Assembly (NCBI GenBank): GCA_009921625.1
Contig: RFXN01000004.1
Span: forward strand, 1-34,129
Direction: 5' to 3'
From: Candidatus Fonsibacter lacus
GTDB taxonomy: Bacteria; Actinomycetota; Actinomycetes; Nanopelagicales; Nanopelagicaceae
DNA length: 34,129 nucleotides
Positions 1 through 9,291 of this stretch are shown one piece after another. A model generated the notes under the pieces. The model was not told the DNA's origin. It saw nothing but the letters and a program-made list of their open reading frames with translations, and made no database searches. The position numbers and the translations under genes are program-made. How positions within the stretch are numbered: the first letter of the stretch is position 1; every line of letters starts with the position of its first letter.

Positions 1-1
1 T

Positions 2-694
2 GTATCAACGCCTTTAGGACTCCAAGTCTTTTATCGCGATGAGAGCCAAGGAATCCTTCTCGGCGCCACTCTCACTGGAAAGAAGTGGCAGTACGAAATT
101 GTAGATGGTGATTCACTAATTGGCGGACGCTCCGAAGGAGACGTGGCTTTTCATCTCTCCGCAGTTTCAGTAGGTAAGAAAGTTCATCTTCTTTACGATT
201 CGGTAATCGCGGCGCCGAATAGAGTTCTCGCCCAAGGTGATGTCCGTTATGCGACAAGGAGCTCTATTTCGCCGATAGATTGGCAATACACGACGGTTGA
301 TCCAGGTAGAAGTGACTCACCAATTGCAGGGTTTGATGTTTCACTGAATGCAACTGGAGATAAGTTGATGGCCGCATGGTTAGCAACATCTACTGCATCA
401 CCAAAATTACCTGATCGAATTAGATGGATGAATCTAAATGATCCAACCTCGCTAGTCGAAGAAAAGTTGAATGTTGCCCCAAAAGCTCCAATAGCGATAT
501 CCGAAAACTCGGTGATTTATGGATGCGAAGATCGCCTCTGTAACTTTGATTTAGCCACAAGGAAGAGCAAGCTCGTGAGCGAAGAGTCGACCGTAAAGAC
601 TTCAAAGATTGCCTGGATTAATCTCAAACAAGTGATTTATGCGGTAGCAAATACTTCTGGACGTTTGTCGCTGCTGAAGCGACCAGAGTTCTAG
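2..694 (+). CDS. hypothetical protein, 5'-truncated by the window edge
   Basis: Frame 2 is open from the window start (VSTPLGLQVFYRDESQGILLGATLTGKKWQYEIVDGDS...) through the 143..694 ORF to a stop; repeat-like segments resemble a beta-propeller style protein. No family assigned. Confidence 0.65.
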   Translation, partial: VSTPLGLQVFYRDESQGILLGATLTGKKWQYEIVDGDSLIGGRSEGDVAFHLSAVSVGKKVHLLYDSVIAAPNRVLAQGDVRYATRSSISPIDWQYTTVDPGRSDSPIAGFDVSLNATGDKLMAAWLATSTASPKLPDRIRWMNLNDPTSLVEEKLNVAPKAPIAISENSVIYGCEDRLCNFDLATRKSKLVSEESTVKTSKIAWINLKQVIYAVANTSGRLSLLKRPEF

Positions 695-704
695 GAGTTA
701 GTGC

Positions 705-803
705 TTACTTCGCGTTACGACGTTGAATTCGAGTCTTCTTTAGAAGTTTCTTATGTTTCTTCTTCGCCATACGCTTGCGGCGCTTTTTTACTACTGAACC
801 CAC
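705..803 (-). CDS. small basic ribosomal protein, bS22-like (AURKAIP1/COX24 domain type)
   Basis: Manual translation from GTG gives (M)[31 protein letters not shown], matching the actinobacterial bS22 pattern (GSVxKKRRKRMxKKKHxKLLxxTRxQRR). AGGGAG Shine-Dalgarno about 6 nt upstream. Below the 60-aa cut-off of the supplied ORF track. Confidence 0.88.
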   Translation of the reverse strand: MGSVVKKRRKRMAKKKHKKLLKKTRIQRRNAK

Positions 804-858
804 GTCACGCTCCCTAAAAATGTTGGTTGGTGCAGGGTGAAGGTTACCTCAAATTTGG

Positions 859-2193
859 CTACAGGTATGACACCCGTACGCCGGTCTCAGGCGAATAAGT
901 CAGAGCAGCACACCCCTTATTAGAAGTGGGTGCTAAGGCGATTATCTCCTCCTTGGCTACTCGAACTCCCTTGAGCACTTTCCCGCTTCCATCAATAGTC
1001 GCGATAAATATCTCGGGTCCAGTTGGCGTAAATGGCAGATTCTTGGTGGGCCCTAATAACGAAAGTGCGATGCAATTACCCGCTATGACAGCGTGATTGC
1101 TATTTTGATATCTAGTAGTCCACTTAACCTTTCCCGTTGGGGAAAATTGTGTTATCACGCTCTCCTGCAATTTATTCTGTTGTGAAGTTCCCGCCACTAC
1201 TAAATTACCACTTCCTGAATCCCATGAACGAGTTGCTTCCGTACCACTACTTCTTAGAATTTTTTCAATTTTTCTGGAGGTTGTCGAGATAGTAAGTATC
1301 ACCGCATCAACTTTGCCTACTACTTTCTTATCTGCGATTGGGTCTGCGCTACTTCCGATAATTTTTAGACTCTTATTGGCTTGAATAAAAACTCGATTGA
1401 ATCGCGTTGATGCCACTCCATATGTGTAGGATGCAACAAAGTTTTGATTGGTAAACACATATAACGCGCCACGGGTAGAGTTATCTGATGGATATTCATT
1501 TCCAACGAGATATATATCGTCTTTATTCATAGCAATTGATGTTGGAAGTAAGAGTTTTGAGTTACTGGTATTTATGACTGAAATGACCTTTCCGGTGAAA
1601 TCAATCTCCGCCACAAAAATGTTATTTAAATCTTCGCGAGATTTGATCTCATTTCCTGAAACTACATTATCCGGATTCACAAGTGGAACTTTTTTAATCG
1701 GTGCAACGGGAGATGTTGGTGAGGGCATGGGTATTGGAGCTGGAGTTACAGCTGTTGAAGAGGATGGCGTAGGCGAAGGAGTAAGCGAAGGGGTAGGCGA
1801 AGGAGTGGGCTCAGGCGTAGCGCTGATGCTTGACAAATTTTGAAAAGCTCCTTGGGATATTCCTGAAATAAAAATTCTGTTACCAGTAATTGAGAGAGCA
1901 GTAACAAAACCTTCTTGATTATCTAATGGATTTATCTGCCAAATTTGTGAACCTTTTTCATCAACGAATGCTAATACGCTTTTATCGTTCATATCAGTTC
2001 CAGCAAAGATATAACCTTGTTGTAGGCGTGCGAAATCAAAAACTTCGGAAAAGTCAGGGATGGAAATGCTTGATGAAATTTTTATCAAAGGAATTTTTGG
2101 TGCTGCTGTTGCAGAATTAGCGAAAAAGAGGGCGCTGAAAAATGAAGCGATTAATGCGAGGATTGCCGTCACGTTTGTTATTTTAGGTTTCAT
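859..2193 (-). CDS. secreted hypothetical protein with signal peptide and Pro/Ser/Thr-rich linker
   Basis: 444 aa; hydrophobic N-terminus (ILALIASFFSALFFANSATAA) and linker TPEPTPSPTPSLTPSPTPSSSTAVTPAP; start overlaps the proC stop by 4 nt (ATGA). Confidence 0.7.
   Translation of the reverse strand: MKPKITNVTAILALIASFFSALFFANSATAAPKIPLIKISSSISIPDFSEVFDFARLQQGYIFAGTDMNDKSVLAFVDEKGSQIWQINPLDNQEGFVTALSITGNRIFISGISQGAFQNLSSISATPEPTPSPTPSLTPSPTPSSSTAVTPAPIPMPSPTSPVAPIKKVPLVNPDNVVSGNEIKSREDLNNIFVAEIDFTGKVISVINTSNSKLLLPTSIAMNKDDIYLVGNEYPSDNSTRGALYVFTNQNFVASYTYGVASTRFNRVFIQANKSLKIIGSSADPIADKKVVGKVDAVILTISTTSRKIEKILRSSGTEATRSWDSGSGNLVVAGTSQQNKLQESVITQFSPTGKVKWTTRYQNSNHAVIAGNCIALSLLGPTKNLPFTPTGPEIFIATIDGSGKVLKGVRVAKEEIIALAPTSNKGCAALTYSPETGVRVSYL
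1764..1822. repeat. short degenerate tandem repeat encoding the PTPSPT linker
   Basis: + strand ggcgtaggcgaaggagtaagcgaaggggtaggcgaaggagtgggctcaggcgta, approximate 12-bp unit. Confidence 0.6.
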
Positions 2194-2975
2194 CCTGAAG
2201 CAAGATCACGCGATCTATCTCGAGCAGCCTTTATTGCGTCAGCAAATACTTCGACAATATCCCTTTCTTGCAAGACTTTTACCGCTGCTTCCGTTGTGCC
2301 ATTTGGACTTGTGACGTTTGCTCGGAGAGTTGCGGGGTCTTCGCCACTCTCAAGGAGCATCTTCCCTGCACCAACTAGTGTTTGAATTGTGAGCTCTCGC
2401 GCAATCTGCTCACTTAGACCAAGTTTGACTCCCGCGGCAATCATCGCTTCAACAATGAGAAAGAAATATGCAGGGCCAGAGCCGCTAACGGCAGTTACGC
2501 CATCTTGCAACGACTCTTCCACTTGAATTACTTTCCCAGTCCCCGATAACAATTTTTCGACATCAGCTAAATCTGAATTAGAGGTACGACTTCCCCCGGA
2601 AATCGCGGCCATGCCTTCACCAACGAGAGCTGGTGTGTTGGGCATCACTCGCACTACTCGATGCGGAATCAAACTTTCAATTAAGGATGTTGGCTTACCT
2701 GCAATAATCGAAATTACTAACGCACCCTCTGGTAGCCCTGGCGCATACGTTGCCAACGTGCTCTGCAGATCATTTGGTTTTACAACAAGAAAACAGTGGG
2801 AAACGCCCTCTAAACCGCTGAGCTCTCGCACGCCATACTTGGAGGCGAGCTCACGGCTCCGTTCAGCTCTTTTCTCAATAATCCCAATCTCATCAGCCGA
2901 GATTCCCGCCTTGATAAGGCCAGCGAGGATTGCCTCGCCCATTGCACCTGCGCCAACGATTGCCAAAGCACCCAT
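2190..2975 (-). CDS. proC: pyrroline-5-carboxylate reductase
   Basis: GAGAMGEAIL N-terminal Rossmann motif, RVMPNTPALVGEGMAAIS, TAVSGSGPAYFFLIVEAM, SPNGTTEAA signature. Confidence 0.93.
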   Translation of the reverse strand: MGALAIVGAGAMGEAILAGLIKAGISADEIGIIEKRAERSRELASKYGVRELSGLEGVSHCFLVVKPNDLQSTLATYAPGLPEGALVISIIAGKPTSLIESLIPHRVVRVMPNTPALVGEGMAAISGGSRTSNSDLADVEKLLSGTGKVIQVEESLQDGVTAVSGSGPAYFFLIVEAMIAAGVKLGLSEQIARELTIQTLVGAGKMLLESGEDPATLRANVTSPNGTTEAAVKVLQERDIVEVFADAIKAARDRSRDLASG

Positions 2976-3004
2976 GTGTTAAAGCCTAGCGTCAGATACC
3001 TCTA

Positions 3005-3841
3005 TTGTTCAGTCTTATGCCTGAGGTAAAGCCTGATTTCCCCCGCGAGTGGGTTGAGTTTGTCGACCCTGCAGATCCTGATGGTGACATGTTCCGTTGC
3101 GACATCACTTGGCTCACATCAAGTTGGAATTGCATCTACGGAAATGGCTGTCAAGGTATCTACGCACAAACGCCAAATGATGGGTGCTGTTCTGAAGGCG
3201 CGATGTACTCCGATAAAGATGATGAAAAGCGCGTTCTTAAATATGCAGCGAAACTTAAAAGAAGTGAATGGCAATTCTTTGACGAAGCGCGACCTAAGCG
3301 CAAAGGTGGAAAATTAAATATCAGCGAAGTTGACGAAGATAACGAACGAAAGACTCGCAACGTTAAAGGTGGTTGCATCTTTTTAAATCGTAAAGGGCAT
3401 GAAGCTCCTGGTTTCACCGGTGAAATGGGATGCGTTCTACATCACTTGGCTATTAGAGAAGGTGTACATTTTGTTGAAACTAAACCTGATGTCTGTTGGC
3501 AATTACCAATTCGTCGCTCCTTCGAAAAATTAGATCTTGGTGACGATGAAGTAAAGCAAGTAACGGTCATCGGTGAGTACGAACGGCGAGGTTGGGGGCC
3601 GGGAGGTGTCGAGTTTGATTGGTACTGCACGAGCAACTCAGAGGCGCACAACGGAAAAGAGCCGGTTTATATTTCTAATGCTTATGAATTAATTAAGTTG
3701 ATGGGAACCAAGGCATACGCAGTACTCAAAGAGATCTGCGATACGCGGATGGAAGCGCGGCGCCAAGCTGCTCCCAAGCTACTACCGCTACTGCAGGTCC
3801 ACCCCGCCACGCTCCTGGCTCAACAGAGCAAGAGTCGGTAG
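3005..3841 (+). CDS. conserved Cys-rich protein, possible metal/Fe-S binding (YkgJ/DUF3109-like cysteine pattern)
   Basis: 278 aa with WNCIYGNGCQGI, DGCCSEGA, GGCIFL, GCVLHHLAIREGVHFVETKPDVCWQLPIR. Cys spacing resembles YkgJ-type proteins; by-eye assignment. Confidence 0.6.
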   Translation: MFSLMPEVKPDFPREWVEFVDPADPDGDMFRCDITWLTSSWNCIYGNGCQGIYAQTPNDGCCSEGAMYSDKDDEKRVLKYAAKLKRSEWQFFDEARPKRKGGKLNISEVDEDNERKTRNVKGGCIFLNRKGHEAPGFTGEMGCVLHHLAIREGVHFVETKPDVCWQLPIRRSFEKLDLGDDEVKQVTVIGEYERRGWGPGGVEFDWYCTSNSEAHNGKEPVYISNAYELIKLMGTKAYAVLKEICDTRMEARRQAAPKLLPLLQVHPATLLAQQSKSR

Positions 3842-3860
3842 TTCGCTCTAGGCTGTTGGT

Positions 3861-5246
3861 ATGGCCAAAGCTCCCGCTCGCGATTCTTTTCGCTGTTCCG
3901 AGTGTGGTTGGAGCACCACGAAATGGGTCGGCAGATGTGGTGAGTGTCAGGCGTGGGGAAGCGTCGAAGAGAGCGCTGGATTAACGCCACGAAAAATTAC
4001 CTTGCTGCCCGGAGCTGTTGCTGCACCGGCAACTCCGATTGGTGAAATTAATCTTGGAGCAGCGCAATCGCGCTCAAGTGGCGTTCCCGAACTCGATCGA
4101 ACTCTTGGCGGTGGATTAGTTCCCGGTGGCGTGCTACTTCTCGCCGGCGAACCAGGAGTTGGTAAATCTACCTTGCTTTTAACAGTCGCTGCAGAGAGCG
4201 CTAGAAATGGATTAACCAGCCTTTATCTCACTGGCGAAGAGTCGGCGGCGCAAGTTCGATTACGAGCTGAACGACTCAAAGCAATTGATCCTTCTCTTTG
4301 GCTTGCAGCAGAGACTGATTTAGCAGCACTTATCTCTCATGTTGATCGAGTTCAACCCGATTTATTGATTATCGATTCGATTCAAACAATTGCAAGTAGC
4401 GCTCTAGATAGCTCACCGGGAAGTATCACTCAAGTTCGCGAAGTTGCCAACACTGCTATTCGAATAGCAAAGGAACGTGGCATCACAGTCATTCTCGTTG
4501 GCCATGTGACCAAAGATGGCTCTATCGCCGGTCCACGATTACTGGAACACCTGGTCGATGTGGTACTTAATTTTGAAGGAGATCGTCACTCCAGACTTCG
4601 TTTGATTCGCGCGGTAAAGAATCGTTTTGGCGCGACCGATGAAGTGGGTTGTTTTGATTTACACGATGGCGGTATCACAGGAGTTGCAGACCCAACTGGT
4701 CTCTTTACAACTCGCCATGCGCAACCAGTTCCAGGTACATGTCTTACCGTTGCGCTTGAAGGTCGACGTGCGCTTGTTGCAGAGATACAAGCTCTGGTTG
4801 GCGCCGAGAAAGATCGGGATTATGGAAATGCTCGCCGAGTTACTAGCGGTCTTGATTCTTCACGATGCGCAATGACCTTAGCGGTACTCGAACTTCGCGC
4901 CGGAGTGAACCTCGCTGGTCGAGATATATATGTGGCAACTGTTGGTGGAATGAAACTTGTCGAACCATCTGTCGATTTGGCTTTAGCGCTAGCGGTTGCA
5001 TCCGCTGCAGTTAACCTTGCGCTCCCCCCAGATCTCATCGCAATTGGAGAGGTTGGGTTAGCGGGAGAGATTCGCAGAGTTAATGGGTTGCAACAACGAG
5101 CGCAAGAGGCATATCGCCTCGGTTTTAAGAAGGCAATTCTTCCGGCAGGGAGTGAAGTAAAAGTCGCTGGCATGGAGATTGTTGAAGTTCATCGCCTTGC
5201 CCAAGCCCTTGAAAAGGTCAAACTTCTCCCGCAAAATCAGAGATAA
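3861..5246 (+). CDS. radA: DNA repair protein RadA/Sms
   Basis: N-terminal zinc finger CSECGWSTTKWVGRCGEC, Walker A GEPGVGKST, KNRFG motif, Lon-like C-terminal domain. Confidence 0.95.
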   Translation: MAKAPARDSFRCSECGWSTTKWVGRCGECQAWGSVEESAGLTPRKITLLPGAVAAPATPIGEINLGAAQSRSSGVPELDRTLGGGLVPGGVLLLAGEPGVGKSTLLLTVAAESARNGLTSLYLTGEESAAQVRLRAERLKAIDPSLWLAAETDLAALISHVDRVQPDLLIIDSIQTIASSALDSSPGSITQVREVANTAIRIAKERGITVILVGHVTKDGSIAGPRLLEHLVDVVLNFEGDRHSRLRLIRAVKNRFGATDEVGCFDLHDGGITGVADPTGLFTTRHAQPVPGTCLTVALEGRRALVAEIQALVGAEKDRDYGNARRVTSGLDSSRCAMTLAVLELRAGVNLAGRDIYVATVGGMKLVEPSVDLALALAVASAAVNLALPPDLIAIGEVGLAGEIRRVNGLQQRAQEAYRLGFKKAILPAGSEVKVAGMEIVEVHRLAQALEKVKLLPQNQR

Positions 5247-5251
5247 CTTTT

Positions 5252-6088
5252 ATGGATCTCCTTCTTGAGTGGTATCAACAAAATAAGCGAGATCTACCTT
5301 GGCGTAAAACCACTCCATGGGGAGTCCTCATGAGTGAATTTATGTTGCAGCAAACCCCAGTTCATCGGGTACTGCCGCAATGGCAACGGTGGATCGAGCT
5401 CTGGCCCACGCCAGCAGATCTTGCAAAGGCGCCGCTAAGCGATGCGCTCCGCGAGTGGGGTCGACTTGGTTACCCGCGTCGCGCCAAACGATTACACCAA
5501 TCTGCTGAAATCATAGTTCGCGATTACCACGGCGAAGTTCCGCAATCAGTCTCTGAACTTCGAAATCTTCCAGGAATTGGCGAATATACCGCCGCTGCAA
5601 TCGCAGCCTTTGCTTTCGGAAAATCAGAACTTGTTCTCGATATAAATATCAGAAGACTTTATGCCCGCTGTTGGGCGGGAAAGAGCGCGCTAACTAGTTC
5701 TCCAAATAATTCCGAACGAGAGCTCGCTCGCGGGCTTATCCCACCGGGTGATGATGGAACGTGGGCTGCAGCAACGATGGAGTTAGGCGCGCTCATTTGT
5801 AAAGCTCGAGCGCCACTCTGTGAAGAGTGCCCGCTGCAGAGCCAATGTCTATGGCGTTCCATCGGATATCCAGACGTTGCAGAAGTGAAAAAGAGCGGAG
5901 CTTGGCACGGTAGTGATCGCCAATGTCGTGGCGTAATAATGCAGGCGCTTCGCGAAAAGAGCGAGATTCACGAGAGTGACTTGATTGCGCTATGGAGCAA
6001 TCAATCACAATATGAAAAAGCGCTTGCCTCTCTTATTGACGATGGGCTCGTCGAGAAGAGTGGTAGGCGCTTTAGCCTTGCCAATTAG
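5252..6088 (+). CDS. mutY: A/G-specific adenine glycosylase
   Basis: LPWR, MLQQTPV, LPGIGEYTAAAIAAFAFG (HhH-GPD), Fe-S cluster Cys pattern CKARAPLCEECPLQSQC. Confidence 0.92.
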   Translation: MDLLLEWYQQNKRDLPWRKTTPWGVLMSEFMLQQTPVHRVLPQWQRWIELWPTPADLAKAPLSDALREWGRLGYPRRAKRLHQSAEIIVRDYHGEVPQSVSELRNLPGIGEYTAAAIAAFAFGKSELVLDINIRRLYARCWAGKSALTSSPNNSERELARGLIPPGDDGTWAAATMELGALICKARAPLCEECPLQSQCLWRSIGYPDVAEVKKSGAWHGSDRQCRGVIMQALREKSEIHESDLIALWSNQSQYEKALASLIDDGLVEKSGRRFSLAN

Positions 6089-6091
6089 TTA

Positions 6092-8590
6092 TTAACTTGC
6101 GGGGGTTTCCTGCAAATCCCCTGGAGAATCTGGCGTTGACGCGATTGGTGTTGATTTAAAGGTGAAGTGAGCATCACTTCCTTCGCCTTCTGCATCGACC
6201 AATACGAGTTCACCTGCTCCCATTTCGCCAAAGAGAATCTTCTCCGAGAGGACATCTTCAATCTCTCGTTGAATGGTGCGACGTAGTGGTCGCGCTCCCA
6301 TTGCTGCGTCGTAACCCTTGGTGGCTAAGAGATTCTTAGCAGCTGGAGTGAGCTCAATACCCATGTCCTTTTCCTTGAGGCGAGAGTCAACGCCGCTAAT
6401 CATCAGATCAACGATTTGAACAATCTCGTTCTGGCTCAACTGATGGAAGACGATGATGTCATCAATTCGGTTGAGGAACTCAGGACGGAAGTGTGACTTC
6501 AATTCGTCAGTCACCTTTGCCCGCATTCGATCATAGGAAGTAAGTGCATCACCACTGTTAGCAAAACCAAGATTTACTGGCTTAGAGGCATCTCGAGTTC
6601 CCAAGTTCGTGGTCATGATGATGACAGTGTTTTTGAAATCAACAACACGTCCTTGGGCATCGGTGAGGCGACCATCTTCAAGCACCTGTAAAAGTGAATT
6701 GAAGATATCTGGGTGCGCTTTTTCGATTTCATCGAAGAGCACAACAGAGAATGGTCGTCGTCGAACTTTCTCAGTCAATTGACCGCCCTCGTCATAACCG
6801 ACATATCCTGGAGGAGAGCCGAAGAGACGTGAAACAGTATGGCGCTCTGAATATTCGCTCATATCGAGCTGAATCAACGCGCTCTCATCACCAAATAAGA
6901 ATTGTGCAAGCGTTCTGGAGAGTTCAGTCTTACCAACGCCCGAAGGGCCAGCAAAGATAAATGAGCCCCCAGGGCGTTTTGGATCCTTAAGACCAGCACG
7001 AGAGCGGCGGATAGCTTGAGATAGCGCTTTAATTGCTTGCTCTTGCCCAATCACGCGCTTATGTAACTCATCTTCCATCTTAAGAAGGCGAGCAGTCTCT
7101 TCTTCAGTCAACTTAACAACTGGAATTCCAGTTGAAAATGCAAGCACTTCTGCAATTAACTCTTCATCAACAACGGAAACCTGATCGAGATCGCCAGCCT
7201 TCCATGATTTCTCGCGCTCAACTTTCTCAAGAATAAGAGTCTTCTCTTTATCTCGGAGAGCTGCTGCTTTCTCGAAATCTTGGCCATCGATAGCCGATTC
7301 CTTTTCTCGGCGAACTGCAGCAATTCGATCATCAAATTCACGGAGATCTGGTGGCGCGGTCATTCGGCGGATTCGAAGGCGAGATCCAGCCTCATCAATA
7401 AGGTCAATCGCCTTATCCGGCAAGAACCGATCTGCAACGTATCGATCGGCAAGGTTTGCCGCCGCGGCGAGCGCACCATCAGAGATTGAGACATGGTGAT
7501 GAGTTTCGTAGCGATCGCGAAGACCTTTAAGAATTTCAATCGTCTGTGAAACTGTTGGTTCAGCGACTTGGATTGGTTGGAAGCGACGCTCAAGAGCAGC
7601 ATCTTTCTCTAAGTGTTTACGGTATTCATCAAGAGTGGTTGCGCCAATAGTTTGGAGTTCACCACGAGCCAACATCGGTTTCAAGATGCTCGCTGCATCA
7701 ATGGCACCTTCTGCCGCTCCGGCGCCTACAAGAGTATGTATCTCGTCAATAAATAGAATGATGTCGCCACGAGTGCGAATCTCTTTCAAAACTTTCTTCA
7801 AGCGCTCTTCGAAATCACCGCGGTAACGGCTACCCGCAACGAGAGCACCTAAATCAAGTGAGTAGAGCTGCTTATCTTTGAGGGTCTCTGGTACATGGCC
7901 CTTAACGATTGCTTGAGCTAACCCTTCAACAACTGCAGTCTTTCCAACTCCAGGTTCACCAATAAGGACTGGGTTATTTTTTGTGCGACGCGAGAGAACT
8001 TGCATTACCCGCTCTATCTCACGTTCCCGACCAATTACTGGATCTAGCTTTCCTTCACGTGCAGCTGCTGTGAGATTACGACCAAATTGATCTAGCACTA
8101 GCGATGTGGATTGTGTTCCTTCCGCAGGACCACTAGCAACTGCTTCTTTTCCTTGATATCCAGAGAGAAGTTGAATTACTTGTTGGCGTACCCGATTGAG
8201 ATCGGCACCCAACTTAACGAGTACTTGTGCGGCAACGCCTTCGCCTTCACGGATAAGGCCAAGCAAGATGTGCTCGGTGCCAATGTAATTGTGGCCGAGT
8301 TGGAGCGCCTCTCGTAGCGAGAGCTCTAAAACTTTCTTTGCGCGCGGAGTAAATGGAATGTGGCCGCTTGGCGCTTGTTGCCCCTGACCAATAATCTCTT
8401 CAACTTGAGCGCGAACAGCCTCGAGCGAAATGCCAAGTGACTCCATGGCTTTGGCGGCAACGCCTTCGCCTTCGTGAATTAGTCCAAGGAGAATGTGCTC
8501 GGTACCAATGTAATTGTGATTGAGCATTCGAGCTTCCTCTTGCGCCAAAACGACAACGCGGCGGGCCCGATCTGTAAAGCGCTCAAACAT
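6092..8590 (-). CDS. clpC: ATP-dependent Clp protease ATP-binding subunit ClpC
   Basis: 832 aa; two Clp-N repeats ([15 protein letters not shown]), [16 protein letters not shown] and [15 protein letters not shown] Walker A motifs, UVR region between the ATPase domains, ClpB_D2 C-terminus. Confidence 0.97.
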   Translation of the reverse strand: MFERFTDRARRVVVLAQEEARMLNHNYIGTEHILLGLIHEGEGVAAKAMESLGISLEAVRAQVEEIIGQGQQAPSGHIPFTPRAKKVLELSLREALQLGHNYIGTEHILLGLIREGEGVAAQVLVKLGADLNRVRQQVIQLLSGYQGKEAVASGPAEGTQSTSLVLDQFGRNLTAAAREGKLDPVIGREREIERVMQVLSRRTKNNPVLIGEPGVGKTAVVEGLAQAIVKGHVPETLKDKQLYSLDLGALVAGSRYRGDFEERLKKVLKEIRTRGDIILFIDEIHTLVGAGAAEGAIDAASILKPMLARGELQTIGATTLDEYRKHLEKDAALERRFQPIQVAEPTVSQTIEILKGLRDRYETHHHVSISDGALAAAANLADRYVADRFLPDKAIDLIDEAGSRLRIRRMTAPPDLREFDDRIAAVRREKESAIDGQDFEKAAALRDKEKTLILEKVEREKSWKAGDLDQVSVVDEELIAEVLAFSTGIPVVKLTEEETARLLKMEDELHKRVIGQEQAIKALSQAIRRSRAGLKDPKRPGGSFIFAGPSGVGKTELSRTLAQFLFGDESALIQLDMSEYSERHTVSRLFGSPPGYVGYDEGGQLTEKVRRRPFSVVLFDEIEKAHPDIFNSLLQVLEDGRLTDAQGRVVDFKNTVIIMTTNLGTRDASKPVNLGFANSGDALTSYDRMRAKVTDELKSHFRPEFLNRIDDIIVFHQLSQNEIVQIVDLMISGVDSRLKEKDMGIELTPAAKNLLATKGYDAAMGARPLRRTIQREIEDVLSEKILFGEMGAGELVLVDAEGEGSDAHFTFKSTPIASTPDSPGDLQETPAS

Positions 8591-8613
8591 GGTGCTCCCT
8601 TTTTTTGCTGCTC

Positions 8614-8636
8614 TAACGGTTCTAGATTTCCCGTTA
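8614..8636. promoter_or_regulatory. inverted repeat in clpC 5' leader
   Basis: TAACGG-ttctagatttc-CCGTTA, perfect 6-bp arms with an 11-nt spacer, about 24 nt upstream of the clpC start. Confidence 0.35.
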
Positions 8637-8723
8637 CCCCCTTAGCCTAGGGCTGGAGCGGGTAAGGCTACATCTCGATTTTTTTCTCGATACTTGACCG
8701 GTATAACGCCATGTAATGGGAAG

Positions 8724-9284
8724 TTATGCCCGAATCTGAACGCCACTAGATTTGGCAAGGATTTCGCCAGTTCTCGCTACTGCTAGACCACCGCACTCTG
8801 GAAGGCCATATAAAAGCCCTGGACGAGCGGGGAGCTCGCCAGCAAAGTGAACTAGGGCCTCAAACTCGCCAAAGGCAAGTCCGGGGTGCCATGCCCCAGC
8901 CATCGTAAATCCACGCCCTAAAACCATGGCTCCTGCGCTTGCTCCGTAAATCACGCCACGATCTAAAAACTCATTAAGTGCGTCGCGGTGAGGCAGTGAT
9001 TTTTCTAGTAAGTGGAGCGGCGACCCGCCAGGAAGTATAAGGGCATCTATCTGTGCCAACTCTGTTGCAGATAAATCGTTGAGTTCTACTAATTCAATTC
9101 CGTAGAGCGAAAAATATCCTGAGGCAAATGCAACAGTTGCAACGCGATCTCGTTCGCTAACGCTTGCGCCAGGGAAGATGCCAACCCTCGCCCCTGAAAT
9201 CACATTAACGAAGCGCTGATCGAACTCTGCAGAGTCAGTGTGAAACTCATTACCGCCATGGAGAAAGAGCGTTCCACTTAACAA
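8724..9284 (-). CDS. peptidase S51 (cyanophycinase/dipeptidase E-like) family protein
   Basis: ILPGGSPLHLLE and nucleophile elbow GASAGAMVLG. Confidence 0.75.
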   Translation of the reverse strand: MLSGTLFLHGGNEFHTDSAEFDQRFVNVISGARVGIFPGASVSERDRVATVAFASGYFSLYGIELVELNDLSATELAQIDALILPGGSPLHLLEKSLPHRDALNEFLDRGVIYGASAGAMVLGRGFTMAGAWHPGLAFGEFEALVHFAGELPARPGLLYGLPECGGLAVARTGEILAKSSGVQIRA

Positions 9285-9291
9285 GTTGGTC

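Noticed and set aside
1448-1843. 131-aa + strand ORF with GVGEGVSEGVGEGVG repeat
   Set aside because: It is the reverse reading of the PTPSPT linker of the secreted protein at 859..2193; no RBS or family support.
5252-6088. MutY looked short and possibly truncated
   Set aside because: All catalytic and Fe-S motifs are present and actinobacterial MutY proteins are often short, so no deletion is needed to explain it.
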